Of a DNA stretch of 64,000 nucleotides, positions 19,064 to 27,622 are shown piece by piece; positions within the stretch are counted from its first letter, which is position 1; each line of letters begins with the position of its first letter. Below the pieces are notes generated by a model. It was not told the DNA's origin. It saw only the letters and a program-made list of their open reading frames with translations, and did not search any database. Origin of the DNA: Chryseobacterium sp. 6424 (GTDB lineage Bacteria > Bacteroidota > Bacteroidia > Flavobacteriales > Weeksellaceae); the NCBI RefSeq assembly GCF_003692615.1, contig NZ_CP023540.1, forward strand, positions 806,001 to 870,000. The letters are read 5' to 3'. A program made the position numbers and the translations under genes.

Positions 19064-20805
19064 TAAGCAAAAAGTTCTTTAATTAAATTTGATATTCCTT
19101 TTTCGCCATTGTCGCCGAATTCTAGGGCTTCAATTTCTGCCTGCACTTCTTTGGAAGGACGCAATGGCACATACTGGTAGAAGTATTTGGAGAAATTGAT
19201 TTCGTAGCCAATTTTTATTTTATTGGGATCAGGAAATGCACCGGGAAGATGCGGAACAATGTTTTCCGCAAAGTAATCTTGGATCTTCGCCGTCAGCGGT
19301 ATGCGCTCGGTGCTGTGCTTTTTTGCTTTCGCTTTGGGGTTATCAGGATCTGCTACAAATACATCGGCGCTGAAGTAACCAAAGAAATCGTTTTCAAATA
19401 TTTTAGAATAGGTATTTTCCTCAAAAGCGGTGTAGAGTTTTACCACTTCATCAATATGTCGATCGAGAATATCATTCCTTTTATTTCCCAAACTGCGTTT
19501 GTTGACTACGGCGAAACCTTCTTTTCCAGCACGGCGGTCTTCCACATCGGAAGCGTTGATGAGCTGCACCTTGCCACGGCGGTGTGCTGGTTTGTTATTG
19601 TCTAAAAACCAAATATAAGTGCCAATGCCGGTGTTGTAGAACATATCTTTCGGCAGGGACACGATACAGTCGAGCAAATCGTTGGAAATTATGTATTTGC
19701 GGATGTCGCTTTCGCCACTTCCGGCACCACCAGAAAAGAGCGGAGAACCATTGGTAACGACGGCAATTTTACCACCGTTGTGTTCCATTTTGGAAATCAT
19801 ATGCTGAAGAAACAGCAACTGACCATCGCTTTTTGCAGGAAGTCCGTTGTAGAATCTTCCGGCAGGATTCATTGCCTCATTGGAAACGAAATCGTAATCC
19901 TTTGCCCAGGTAACGCCATACGGCGGATTTGCCAACTGGAAATGAAATTTTTTATCGGGAAACAAATCGTTGGTAAGCGTGTTGCCGTGCTTGATATTGT
20001 CCACATCGCCACCGGTAATGAGTGCCTCTGCTTTTGCAATGGCATAAGACTGTTCGTTAATTTCCTGCCCGTAAGTGAAAATAGTTGGTTTTTGATTTCC
20101 TGAAACCAATTCATCCAAAATATAATTTTTCGCCAAGTTGATCATACCGCCCGTTCCGAGTGTGGGATCGTAGATGGTACGGATGGTTCCCGGTTGTGAA
20201 AGTTCTTCCTTTTTGGTGGAGAACATCACTTTATACATTAACTCGATTACATCGCGTGGGGTGAAGTGTTCCCCCGCAGTTTCGTTGGACTGCTCATTGG
20301 AAATGCGGATGAGTTCCTCGAAAATGTAGCCCATCTGGTGATTGTCGTAATTCTGTAATGACAAATCTACCCTCGTGATAGCCTGAATCATTTCGTAAAG
20401 CAGTTTGTTTTTGATGAGACGCGCCACGATTTTCTCGAACTGGAAGTTGTCCAAGATTTCTGTTACGACCGGATTGAAACCGTTAATGTAATTGTGGAAA
20501 TCAATTTCAATGGTTTTGGTGGATTCTTTAAGGGATTCCAAGGTGTGTTTTGAGATGTTGTAGAAATTGAGATTTCCGGCTGACTTTTTCAGAATCGGCT
20601 CGAGTTTGTCATCGGCAACTTTGCCTTTGAATTTTTCGTAGGCAGAGCGCACCGCTTCGTTTTTGTCTTTCAGAATGGAGTCGATACGGCGAAGCACAAC
20701 GAAAGGCAAAAGTACATCTCCAATTTCGTTTTTCTTGAAGGTGTTCCAGAGGACTTTATCGGTGATTTCGAAGATAAATTTAACGTCGGGGCGTTTTTTG
20801 GACAT
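19063..20805 (-). CDS. hsdM: Type I DNA adenine methyltransferase subunit HsdM (580 aa)
   Basis: N6-adenine methylase of the type I complex. It shows the N-terminal helical HsdM domain, the AdoMet motif around YDPTLGTGGMINLAKNYI (about 215-230), and the catalytic NPPYG near 293. The segment AGEHFTPRDVIELM is characteristic of HsdM. Order M-S-R on the minus strand with coupled starts is a normal operon. Because hsdM and hsdS are intact while hsdR is frameshifted, this strain may methylate without restricting. A weak TATCTTTA box on the minus strand lies about 30 bases upstream. Confidence 0.93.
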   Translation of the reverse strand: MSKKRPDVKFIFEITDKVLWNTFKKNEIGDVLLPFVVLRRIDSILKDKNEAVRSAYEKFKGKVADDKLEPILKKSAGNLNFYNISKHTLESLKESTKTIEIDFHNYINGFNPVVTEILDNFQFEKIVARLIKNKLLYEMIQAITRVDLSLQNYDNHQMGYIFEELIRISNEQSNETAGEHFTPRDVIELMYKVMFSTKKEELSQPGTIRTIYDPTLGTGGMINLAKNYILDELVSGNQKPTIFTYGQEINEQSYAIAKAEALITGGDVDNIKHGNTLTNDLFPDKKFHFQLANPPYGVTWAKDYDFVSNEAMNPAGRFYNGLPAKSDGQLLFLQHMISKMEHNGGKIAVVTNGSPLFSGGAGSGESDIRKYIISNDLLDCIVSLPKDMFYNTGIGTYIWFLDNNKPAHRRGKVQLINASDVEDRRAGKEGFAVVNKRSLGNKRNDILDRHIDEVVKLYTAFEENTYSKIFENDFFGYFSADVFVADPDNPKAKAKKHSTERIPLTAKIQDYFAENIVPHLPGAFPDPNKIKIGYEINFSKYFYQYVPLRPSKEVQAEIEALEFGDNGEKGISNLIKELFA

Positions 20806-20871
20806 GGTATATGAGGGGTTTTATTTTGTGGTGTAAAGATATGATTTTGGTGTGCAGGGGAAGTGCATTGG

Positions 20872-21828
20872 TTAGGGAAAATTTAAGAACCTGGAAACTT
20901 TGTCGCCTATGATGTACTGTTTATCAACATTATCTAAAATTTTTTGGTATTTACTTAATAACTGAAAATACAGGTCATAATAGTTTTTGTTTGCAATACT
21001 CCGGAAAGAAATTATATCTGGCTTCGACATCGGTTTCCCTGTAGGATAAAAATATGCGTTAAATGTTGGGCCGGAATTAATTAAAAAGCAATTATTAAGA
21101 ATAAATCTATCATGTACCATAAAAGACTGGATGATTGTTATATTTGGTTCTTCTTCGTGAAACTTTGCAACAGCGGCTTTCATTTTCCTTTGTATTTCTA
21201 ATAGATCCAAATTAATTTCACCTTGCTTAACAAAAATTACTATGTTGATTTTTTTTCGGTATGTACATCCAATAAAATTTTCTAACATTGGAAATAAGTT
21301 CGCCTCAATATTATCTTCATTTTTAAAGAGGAAGTTGTCTACAATAATTAAATCTGTATAAGGTACATTATGTTTTTTTAAATAAGACCACGAACCAAAT
21401 TTTTCTATAGTTTTAACATCTTCAAAAAAATACTTTGTGTTCTGTAAGAACAACTTTGTAAAAAGCTCAATTTCTTCCCCAACATCTGCGATTAAAATAT
21501 CAGATCTATCTTTCAGTTTGGCCAGATTATCATCTTTAATAAAAAAAGCAGAAGTCAATTGATGTACATCAAAATCTTTATGAGTGTTTGATTTTATTGT
21601 GCGAGCCGGAAATTTTTCTGGAGCAAAAATATGCGTGTTATCTCCACGGCCTTCCGCTAACAACTTTGGAATTAACATTAACAATTCTGATTTTTTTAAC
21701 TCATCCTTACTGAAATTAAAAACTAAGTCTAATTCTTCCTGAATGAGATTTAAACAATTCTGAAAAAACTTATCTTTTGGACTTGATAAAAAAGATTCAA
21801 GGTTTTCTATATCAAAGTATGCTGTCAT
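20872..21828 (-). CDS. Partner protein of ATPase 2, unknown family with C-terminal HDR motif (318 aa)
   Basis: Not recognised. The C-terminal ~160 residues alternate strands and helices: YTDLIIVDNFLF near 160, KINIVIFVKQG, then PNITIIQS and FMVHDRFILNNCFLINSG near 240-258. The same order of elements, including the HDR motif, is seen in the other partner (23410-24348), so I infer a shared C-terminal domain; an HDR tail of this kind also occurs in some PLD-like/MIT-C folds. It starts 3 bases after the stop of ATPase 2 and is the last of a four-gene operon. The N-terminal half is distinct from that of the other partner, perhaps giving each pair its own specificity. Confidence 0.7.
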   Translation of the reverse strand: MTAYFDIENLESFLSSPKDKFFQNCLNLIQEELDLVFNFSKDELKKSELLMLIPKLLAEGRGDNTHIFAPEKFPARTIKSNTHKDFDVHQLTSAFFIKDDNLAKLKDRSDILIADVGEEIELFTKLFLQNTKYFFEDVKTIEKFGSWSYLKKHNVPYTDLIIVDNFLFKNEDNIEANLFPMLENFIGCTYRKKINIVIFVKQGEINLDLLEIQRKMKAAVAKFHEEEPNITIIQSFMVHDRFILNNCFLINSGPTFNAYFYPTGKPMSKPDIISFRSIANKNYYDLYFQLLSKYQKILDNVDKQYIIGDKVSRFLNFP

Positions 21829-21831
21829 GTC

Positions 21832-23394
21832 TTAAAGTAATTCAAAAGCAAGGTTAGTTGACTCGTCAAAAAAGCCGGTCCCGAATTCGTTTTTGAATTT
21901 GCCATCTTCACGGTATTGCATGGACCATGCTATTTTTTCCTCATCAAAATAAAGCACGGTGAAAGGATTTTCATTTGGAGCTATCTGCAGTTCTTTTTCT
22001 TTGACAAAAAGTTGAGTTTTTCGAATGAGGTATTCGGAATGTGTTTCTATAATTAGTTCTATACCTCTTGAATAAACATCGTAGAACAAATCGCAAAGTT
22101 CACTCTGTAATTTTGGATGCAAGTTCATTTCCGGCTCCTCTATGATGATTATCTTTTTTCTAACATCTGAGCTCCTTTCAAATATGCAAACAGCCAACTG
22201 TATTACCAATTTTACTATTTGCACAGCACCCATCCCTAAATCAGCTAGTAATATCTTTTTATTGTCGGCTGAAACGATTTCAACAATGGAATAATCCCCT
22301 TCTATAACTGATACTTCCAGCTTCTCACCGATATCAAAAAAACGAAACCACTTAGTTATAAAGATATCGCACTCGGACCTATTTTCAAAATCCAGATTAG
22401 CATACGCATAAGCAGCCTGGCCAAGTTTATTCTCCTTTGAACGAGTTGGCAATAATGATAATTGTTTTTGCAGAGTTGCCGGTAGATATAATGACGCCCT
22501 TTGTTTTTGTAATTCAAGAATAGACGACATAGTATATTCGAAATATCTGATTTTTTGATAAAAATATCGTAAATTCTCGAATTCGAGAAGACTCTTACCT
22601 CTAAGTGTCTTTGATTGAGATTTTTTAAATAGTATATCATATTTGGAGAGGAATGTTTTAGTAACCTCGCCAAACAGTTTACTAGGAATTGAAGTAGTGG
22701 TGTTGCACTCCAGGAAAAAAGAAGCTATGTCATTAGACTTATTTAAAGATTTTGACTTTTGTTCTTTTAGACTTCTACTATACAGTTGTTCCAACCTATT
22801 TCTTTCAGTTAGGTTTTCAATATATTCCGGTGACAATTTGTTTTCAATAGAATCTAATTCTAGACTTATGTTTTTAATTGCACCGGTAATTTGCTTTAGG
22901 AATTCTTCGCCTTTACCGTCTTTGTGCTCATCTTTAACAATCTGTTGATTTCTGAAATATTCTGTTTTATTTTCAATTTTAAAGTAGTTAATAGCTGGAA
23001 AAAATGAAAAAACAAATTGGTCAGCTAAATCACTAAAGGAAATTTCTAAAACATCTGCTTTGGTATTATTTTGATTTCCAGTAACTTTTATATAGAATTG
23101 ATATACTCCGATTCGATAAATAATATCTATAAAATTACCGCGGGACCGATAATCTAAATTTTTATGGTAAGCTCGTGAATACGTTGAAAAATTGACCGAA
23201 TCAGCATCTTGACTGTCAAATTTGAAAACAGACCAATCTTCGGATTTTAAAAACTGCTCGAATAAAACCAGTGCTTTAATAAAAGTTGATTTTCCGGAAT
23301 TATTTTTACCTACCAAAAAGGTGATGTCGCCAAACTCAATGCTTGGAAATTCTTTGAATTTTCTAAAGTGGTGAAAACCTAAACTATTGCTCAT
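21832..23394 (-). CDS. AAA/ABC-type ATPase 2 of the double-pair operon (520 aa)
   Basis: RecF/OLD-type ATPase related to AAA15/DUF3696 proteins. Walker A is GKNNSGKS (about 28-35), an ABC-signature-like segment DLGMGAVQIVKL sits near 385, Walker B is IIIIEEPEMNLHPKLQ near 430, and a switch His follows in IIETHSEYLI. The central ~300 residues predict a coiled-coil arm. No TOPRIM or HNH nuclease is fused. Such ATPases power many defence systems (Septu, PARIS, Gabija relatives) by sensing and signalling to an effector; the effector here would be the protein encoded 3 bases downstream. The partner does not look like the DUF4435 effector of PARIS or the HNH effector of Septu. Confidence 0.85.
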   Translation of the reverse strand: MSNSLGFHHFRKFKEFPSIEFGDITFLVGKNNSGKSTFIKALVLFEQFLKSEDWSVFKFDSQDADSVNFSTYSRAYHKNLDYRSRGNFIDIIYRIGVYQFYIKVTGNQNNTKADVLEISFSDLADQFVFSFFPAINYFKIENKTEYFRNQQIVKDEHKDGKGEEFLKQITGAIKNISLELDSIENKLSPEYIENLTERNRLEQLYSRSLKEQKSKSLNKSNDIASFFLECNTTTSIPSKLFGEVTKTFLSKYDILFKKSQSKTLRGKSLLEFENLRYFYQKIRYFEYTMSSILELQKQRASLYLPATLQKQLSLLPTRSKENKLGQAAYAYANLDFENRSECDIFITKWFRFFDIGEKLEVSVIEGDYSIVEIVSADNKKILLADLGMGAVQIVKLVIQLAVCIFERSSDVRKKIIIIEEPEMNLHPKLQSELCDLFYDVYSRGIELIIETHSEYLIRKTQLFVKEKELQIAPNENPFTVLYFDEEKIAWSMQYREDGKFKNEFGTGFFDESTNLAFELL

Positions 23395-23409
23395 TTGTAA
23401 CTGTATATC

Positions 23410-24348
23410 TTAGAGTGTCATCGATTTAAACGGCGTGTTCATTTGAGAAATTGAATGCATGTAATTCGTTACCATTCTTCTTCTATGTCTAATCAAGTCG
23501 TAACCCCATTTGTCTAAAAGTGAGTAGCATTCAACTTCTGTGTTGACTGACTTTCTTCCCACTCTTTCAAAGCCTTTTCCGGCTTTTACGATATAGTAAG
23601 GTGTAATAATATTTCTATCGTGAAAGTCATAATCGCCGTCTAATTCGGCATTAACTACAGTGATTTTTATATCAGGGTGTAGGCGCTCCTTTAGGTAAGA
23701 GGACAGAGCAGTAAGTTTTTTCTTTAGATCATCATATCTTCCTCTATCCAAATCTGATGATTTTATCAGTACCTTTAAATGTTCATCCCCAGAATGTAAA
23801 ATTTTATTTATCAGAAAAACGAAGTTATTATCAAATTTTTTTATGTTATTTTTATCTAAATACGCAGCTAAAACATACTTGTCTGTAATTGTTATCGTAG
23901 AAACTAAATTAGTTCGAAGACTCTCAAACTCCTGCCAGGAGTTATTTTCGTCTGGAATAAATTTAAACGTAAATTTATCCTCAAAGGCCTGTAAAGTTTT
24001 AGCAAATCTCTCCGGCGTTAAAAGTAAGACTTTGTGTTTTATCTCCTCATGCCAATCTTTTTTTTCGGCAGCAAGATATATGTGAGCATCATCCTGATAT
24101 TTTTTAAGGTCTTCTTTAAAATCCTTAATCACTAACACCTCATTACTTCCTTTACTACTGATTTTCGCGAATAATATGTCTGAGACCTCTCGTCGTTCAA
24201 AATCCTCAAGTGAAACATCAGCGTTAAAGACCCACGTCACTTCCGCATAATTATCAATTATATTCCACAGGATTTTCACCGCCTTATTATGATCTCTGGG
24301 TAAGGACAAAAAATGATCCTTAAATCCCTGTTCTACATACACCCTCAT
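23410..24348 (-). CDS. Partner protein of ATPase 1, unknown family with C-terminal HDR motif (312 aa)
   Basis: Not recognised. The N-terminal ~130 residues include strand/loop elements such as NEVLVIKDF and HKVLLLTPERFAK. The C-terminal part reads TDKYVLAAYL, FVFLINKIL, HLKVLIKSS, DIKITVVN, then YDFHDRNIITPYYIVKAGKGF near 250-270. That is the same succession as in the protein at 20872-21828, although direct identity is low. The last 45 residues are basic (RHRRR), possibly for nucleic-acid contact. It lies 6 bases after the ATPase 1 stop and 15 bases before ATPase 2. Confidence 0.7.
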   Translation of the reverse strand: MRVYVEQGFKDHFLSLPRDHNKAVKILWNIIDNYAEVTWVFNADVSLEDFERREVSDILFAKISSKGSNEVLVIKDFKEDLKKYQDDAHIYLAAEKKDWHEEIKHKVLLLTPERFAKTLQAFEDKFTFKFIPDENNSWQEFESLRTNLVSTITITDKYVLAAYLDKNNIKKFDNNFVFLINKILHSGDEHLKVLIKSSDLDRGRYDDLKKKLTALSSYLKERLHPDIKITVVNAELDGDYDFHDRNIITPYYIVKAGKGFERVGRKSVNTEVECYSLLDKWGYDLIRHRRRMVTNYMHSISQMNTPFKSMTL

Positions 24349-24354
24349 AGTCTA

Positions 24355-26169
24355 TTAATTTAGCTGTTCGCTATTTAATTTCATTAAATCATATCGAAGT
24401 CTGATGGCTTCGTCGTAAAATCCAGGGCCGAAGTCTTCGGTTAATGTACCATTTTGGTTAATGTTAATCGACTTGACTTTAGGTTCGTGTTCATTTACAA
24501 ATTCATCAGCGTTAAAATAGTAAATCTGAGTAGCATCGGTATCCAGCTCTTTCTTTGCAGTAAGATATTGTAATTTTCTAATTATATACTCGCTGTGTGA
24601 TTCTATTATTAAACGGAGATTTGGAAAGGTTTGCACCGCAAGAACAAAGAAGTCTGCCAGTTTGGATTGTAAATTTGGATGGAGATTAGCTTCCGGCTCT
24701 TCAATAATTAAAATATTTTCATTACTGTTGATTCCTATGAATTTATTACCTGAAACAGCAATCTGCAGAATAATAGGAACAATCTGCGAAAACCCAAATC
24801 CCAAATCTGCAAAAGAAATTTCTTTGCCACCGACTGACATGTAGGGAACCATTATGGTATTTTCAAAACTTTTAACTTCAAATTTTCCTTTGATTTCAAA
24901 AATATCAAAAGCTTTTTCTATAAAGGGCGAAATTTTGGAATTGGTCTTGTTACTTATATTTTCATACTCTATCAGTACTCTGTTCATTTCCAAGTTGCCA
25001 TTGTTTAACAGCACTCTTTCGGTTGATCCTCTTTGCGCGCTTAAAAAGTGAACCTTTTTCAAATAGTTTTCAAAAAGCTGGATCTGTTTCGGAAATTGCT
25101 GAAAAAAAGTAAACCCGGAATCATTATCGCTCCAGTCCCAACCCACCAATTTTTCATTAAAAAGCAATCTATAGATATCATTTTCCTTTAATACCAATGT
25201 ATCAACGGATTCGTCAAATAGCTTCAATTTTACGAGATGCTCCTGAAAATCTTCTTTAATTTTTTTAAATGGCAACATTAAGGTGCTTTTTAAAATTAGT
25301 GAGAAATTATCACCCGGTATATAATGTGGGATTTCTAAAAAGTTTTTAATCAACAGCTCATCTTGTACTTTAATTAAAATATCAGTCAGTGAATCAGTAA
25401 CATTAATATCATTAACGAAAATATCATATAGGGCGTACCTGTTTTTATTTTTAATATTTTTATTTACAACACTATTTATCAGAGAAACAGTTGGAAAGTA
25501 TTCCAGATCGATAAAAGAAGTTTTAAATGACAAGCCATCACGTTCTTCTTCATTCTCTGAATCATAAATTCTGGGATAATCTATACTAAGGATACTTTCA
25601 GGACTTCTATAATTATGAAAAGAAATGGCATCTGTTGAATAAGGATATGTACTCAATTTATTATAACTTACCTTTCTACCGCTAATACCGGAAACAATAT
25701 CTATGTCCTTCTCAAAAAAACAGTCTATAATTTTTTTGTAATTTATCTTTAGGATTAGACTGTCCCAACTCACTGTGCCTGTGATATCCTCGGGATGTGT
25801 AGCAATTGCTGTATATATTTGAAATTCGAAAAAAGCAGTTTCTGAATCACCTATCTCCATTTTTTTAACTGCCCCATCACGGAAAGTTAATTTAGTTGTA
25901 AGGTCACTCTTAAAAAATTTAAAATTTGATGAGAAATCAATTTGAAACTCTTTAACTTCGCTTTGCCAATTTACCGCATTTTCAAATTCTCCAAGATTAT
26001 GTCTTCCTATTTTTAGCTCTAAATTGTCGACACCTAATTTGAGTAACTCTAACAGCTTGGTAAAAGCACTTTTTCCACTATTATTAGGTCCTGTTAGCAG
26101 AACAATTGGCTTGATATTAAAAGACTGATAATCTTTAAATATTCTGAAATTTTGCAGTCCAATTTTCAT
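24355..26169 (-). CDS. AAA/ABC-type ATPase 1 of the double-pair operon, DUF3696-like (604 aa)
   Basis: Walker A GPNNSGKSAF (about 28-37), signature-like DLGFGFSQIVPI near 455, Walker B ILIIEEPEANLHPNLQ near 492, and the switch IESHSEYIIRK are all intact. The C-terminal tail (GTLTEDFGPGFYDEA) matches the DUF3696 ending and recurs as FKNEFGTGFFDES in ATPase 2, so the two ATPases are paralogues. First gene of the operon; a promoter with an operator-like palindrome lies 84-119 bases upstream, behind the WYL regulator. Probable role: NTP-driven sensor in an anti-phage or plasmid-defence system. Confidence 0.87.
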   Translation of the reverse strand: MKIGLQNFRIFKDYQSFNIKPIVLLTGPNNSGKSAFTKLLELLKLGVDNLELKIGRHNLGEFENAVNWQSEVKEFQIDFSSNFKFFKSDLTTKLTFRDGAVKKMEIGDSETAFFEFQIYTAIATHPEDITGTVSWDSLILKINYKKIIDCFFEKDIDIVSGISGRKVSYNKLSTYPYSTDAISFHNYRSPESILSIDYPRIYDSENEEERDGLSFKTSFIDLEYFPTVSLINSVVNKNIKNKNRYALYDIFVNDINVTDSLTDILIKVQDELLIKNFLEIPHYIPGDNFSLILKSTLMLPFKKIKEDFQEHLVKLKLFDESVDTLVLKENDIYRLLFNEKLVGWDWSDNDSGFTFFQQFPKQIQLFENYLKKVHFLSAQRGSTERVLLNNGNLEMNRVLIEYENISNKTNSKISPFIEKAFDIFEIKGKFEVKSFENTIMVPYMSVGGKEISFADLGFGFSQIVPIILQIAVSGNKFIGINSNENILIIEEPEANLHPNLQSKLADFFVLAVQTFPNLRLIIESHSEYIIRKLQYLTAKKELDTDATQIYYFNADEFVNEHEPKVKSININQNGTLTEDFGPGFYDEAIRLRYDLMKLNSEQLN

Positions 26170-26184
26170 ATGTTATTTTTATTT

Positions 26185-26204
26185 AAGAAATATTTATATT
26201 TCTT
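26185..26204. promoter_or_regulatory. 8-bp inverted repeat in the leader of the ATPase operon
   Basis: AAGAAATA (26185-26192), TTTA, TATTTCTT (26197-26204) is a perfect inverted repeat 16 bases upstream of the ATPase 1 start codon, in the predicted mRNA leader. It could be an operator half or a leader hairpin; AT-rich, so chance is possible. Confidence 0.35.
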
Positions 26205-26252
26205 TTGAGTTTAATGTGATAATTTTTTCTCCTTTTATGTTGTTGAAGACCG

Positions 26253-26281
26253 CAAAGGTATCCTGATACAATGCAGTACAA
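26253..26281 (-). promoter_or_regulatory. Promoter of the double-ATPase operon
   Basis: On the minus strand: TTG (26281-26279), 18 bases, TACCTTTG (26260-26253). This fits the Bacteroidetes TTG-N17-23-TAnnTTTG promoter. Predicted transcription start is near 26247, giving a leader of roughly 78 bases before the ATG at 26169. Confidence 0.6.
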
Positions 26282-26288
26282 CTGCATT
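26270..26288. promoter_or_regulatory. Operator-like palindrome overlapping the -33 element
   Basis: AATGCAGT - ACA - ACTGCATT is a perfect 8+8 inverted repeat. It covers the -33 TTG of the ATPase operon promoter and overlaps the stop codon of the WYL gene. The position suits repression of the operon by the adjacent WYL regulator. It might instead be the stem of a short terminator. Confidence 0.5.
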
Positions 26289-27276
26289 AATAAAAACTAA
26301 TTAATTTTTTGATCTTTCCTTTCAATTCTTTGACTAAGTTATCCGGTTCCAAGACTTTCATATTATCTCCAAATGACAAAATGAGAGATGTGAGTTCATA
26401 ATTTAGTTTTACATTAATTTCCAAAATTTTGCCTCTAATTTTTTGTGATCCATGAAGTGGTTTGGATATGATATATGGTAAAATGGAATCGGAAAGCTGA
26501 ATCAATATTTTTTCCGGTTTCTTTTCCATATCATTACTAACTCCCACAATATCTTCAAAATAATCTGTGAAATTTATGGAGCTGACTTCAAAATCCGAGT
26601 CACCAGATTGAATACTAATAATACGGTCTAAAGCCAGATTCTGGATTTTCCTCACCTGATGGTTTAGCCCAAACAGAAACCAGCGGTTATTGTACTGCTT
26701 CAGATAATAAGGAGAAACTGTAAAAACATTTTCCTTATCTGCACTAAATCCTTTGTAGGTAATTGATATGCATTGATTATTTAGTATAAACTGATACAAA
26801 GGATTAAGAAATTCCAGCCCTTTTAAGAATTCATTTTCTTCGAAACTTATGATCTGATGTCTTTGCTTTCCTGTACTAATGCCAGATTGCAGTTTTGTCT
26901 GCAGAGAATTTACCCAGTCGAACCCCGGTATATTATTCATGCGACTAAGCGTTTCCAAGGCTTCCTGTAGGGAATCCATTTCTGCGGGATTTAGGGGTTT
27001 TTTAAGAATTGTAAATTCAGGGTCTGAATATCGGTAAAAAACTTTTCGGCCGTCTTTTACACTTTCAATTGGCGCATCAAAACCGGCCTCGCTTTTCATG
27101 AAATCCATATCGTCAAACATCTGGCGGCGGGAAACCGTAGTTTCCTGAGCATAATGATGGGAAAGAATATCGGAACAATAATCAATTAAATCATCGATGT
27201 AGAATTTTCTGTACTGGTTTGCAAAGCATTTGTCCAAAGCTTTGTATCTTATCTGAGCATTTTTATTTTGAGCCAT
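26287..27276 (-). CDS. WYL-domain transcriptional regulator (329 aa)
   Basis: An N-terminal winged-helix region (about 1-75, with TTVSRRQMFDDMDFM resembling the HTH) is followed by a WYL domain (about 145-230: ISITYKGFSADKENVFTVSPYYLKQYNNRWFLFG) and a WCX-like C-terminus. WYL regulators (BrxR, CapW types) commonly repress neighbouring defence operons and respond to nucleic-acid ligands. It sits directly upstream of and in line with the ATPase operon. Start: the ATG at 27276 gives the conserved-looking MAQNKNAQIRYKALDKC; a longer frame from 27315 would begin upstream of the -7 box at 27305-27298, so I reject it. Confidence 0.85.
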   Translation of the reverse strand: MAQNKNAQIRYKALDKCFANQYRKFYIDDLIDYCSDILSHHYAQETTVSRRQMFDDMDFMKSEAGFDAPIESVKDGRKVFYRYSDPEFTILKKPLNPAEMDSLQEALETLSRMNNIPGFDWVNSLQTKLQSGISTGKQRHQIISFEENEFLKGLEFLNPLYQFILNNQCISITYKGFSADKENVFTVSPYYLKQYNNRWFLFGLNHQVRKIQNLALDRIISIQSGDSDFEVSSINFTDYFEDIVGVSNDMEKKPEKILIQLSDSILPYIISKPLHGSQKIRGKILEINVKLNYELTSLILSFGDNMKVLEPDNLVKELKGKIKKLISFY

Positions 27277-27297
27277 TCCAGGATTTCGTGTGAATCT

Positions 27298-27305
27298 CAA
27301 ATATA
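27298..27305 (-). promoter_or_regulatory. -7 element of the WYL regulator gene
   Basis: Minus-strand TATATTTG, a perfect TAnnTTTG, 21 bases before the ATG at 27276. No clear -33 TTG. It lies within CAAAT...ATTTG symmetry (27298-27318), which could allow autoregulation. Confidence 0.45.
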
Positions 27306-27343
27306 CGCATTGCATTTGAAAGTAAAAAAGGGAATCTGTAAAA

Positions 27344-27548
27344 GGGAGTAAGTAAGTAAGTGAATTTGGGCAAAATATTTTTTTTATTTTTTGGTTTTGA
27401 AAACATGTATTAAAACGAATATTTTAAATGCAAAATAATAAACAGTAAGTGATTGTTTGCAGCCCCTTACACTGGATTCATATGTTTTTTTTAGCAGAAA
27501 AAAAATAAATTTTGTTTTGCGAAAAAGTACTTACTCCACTTACTCCCA
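27344..27548. repeat. Inverted GGGAGTAAGT repeats in the gap upstream of the WYL gene
   Basis: The gap 27277-27622 contains no gene. At about 27344-27361 it has GGGAGTAAGT followed by AAGTAAGT. At about 27528-27548 it has ACTTACTCC-ACTTACTCCC, i.e. the same word inverted and doubled. The two clusters face each other across about 165 bases of very AT-rich DNA. Iteron-like or operator-like; function unknown. Confidence 0.45.
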
Positions 27549-27570
27549 TAATTCAGTGAATGTAAAAGAA

Positions 27571-27595
27571 AATGAGTGCACTTTTTGCACTCATT
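27571..27595 (-). terminator. Terminator of the VapE primase gene
   Basis: AATGAGTGCA (27571-27580) and TGCACTCATT (27586-27595) form a perfect 10-bp stem with a 5-base loop, followed on the minus strand by TTTCTTTT. It starts 28 bases after the primase stop. Confidence 0.85.
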
Positions 27596-27622
27596 CATTT
27601 TTCAGGTAAATATGGTAAGATT

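Noticed and set aside
20872..26169. PARIS, Septu or Gabija
   Set aside because: The ATPases are of the same broad class, but no DUF4435, HNH or UvrD-like partner and no TOPRIM domain is visible.
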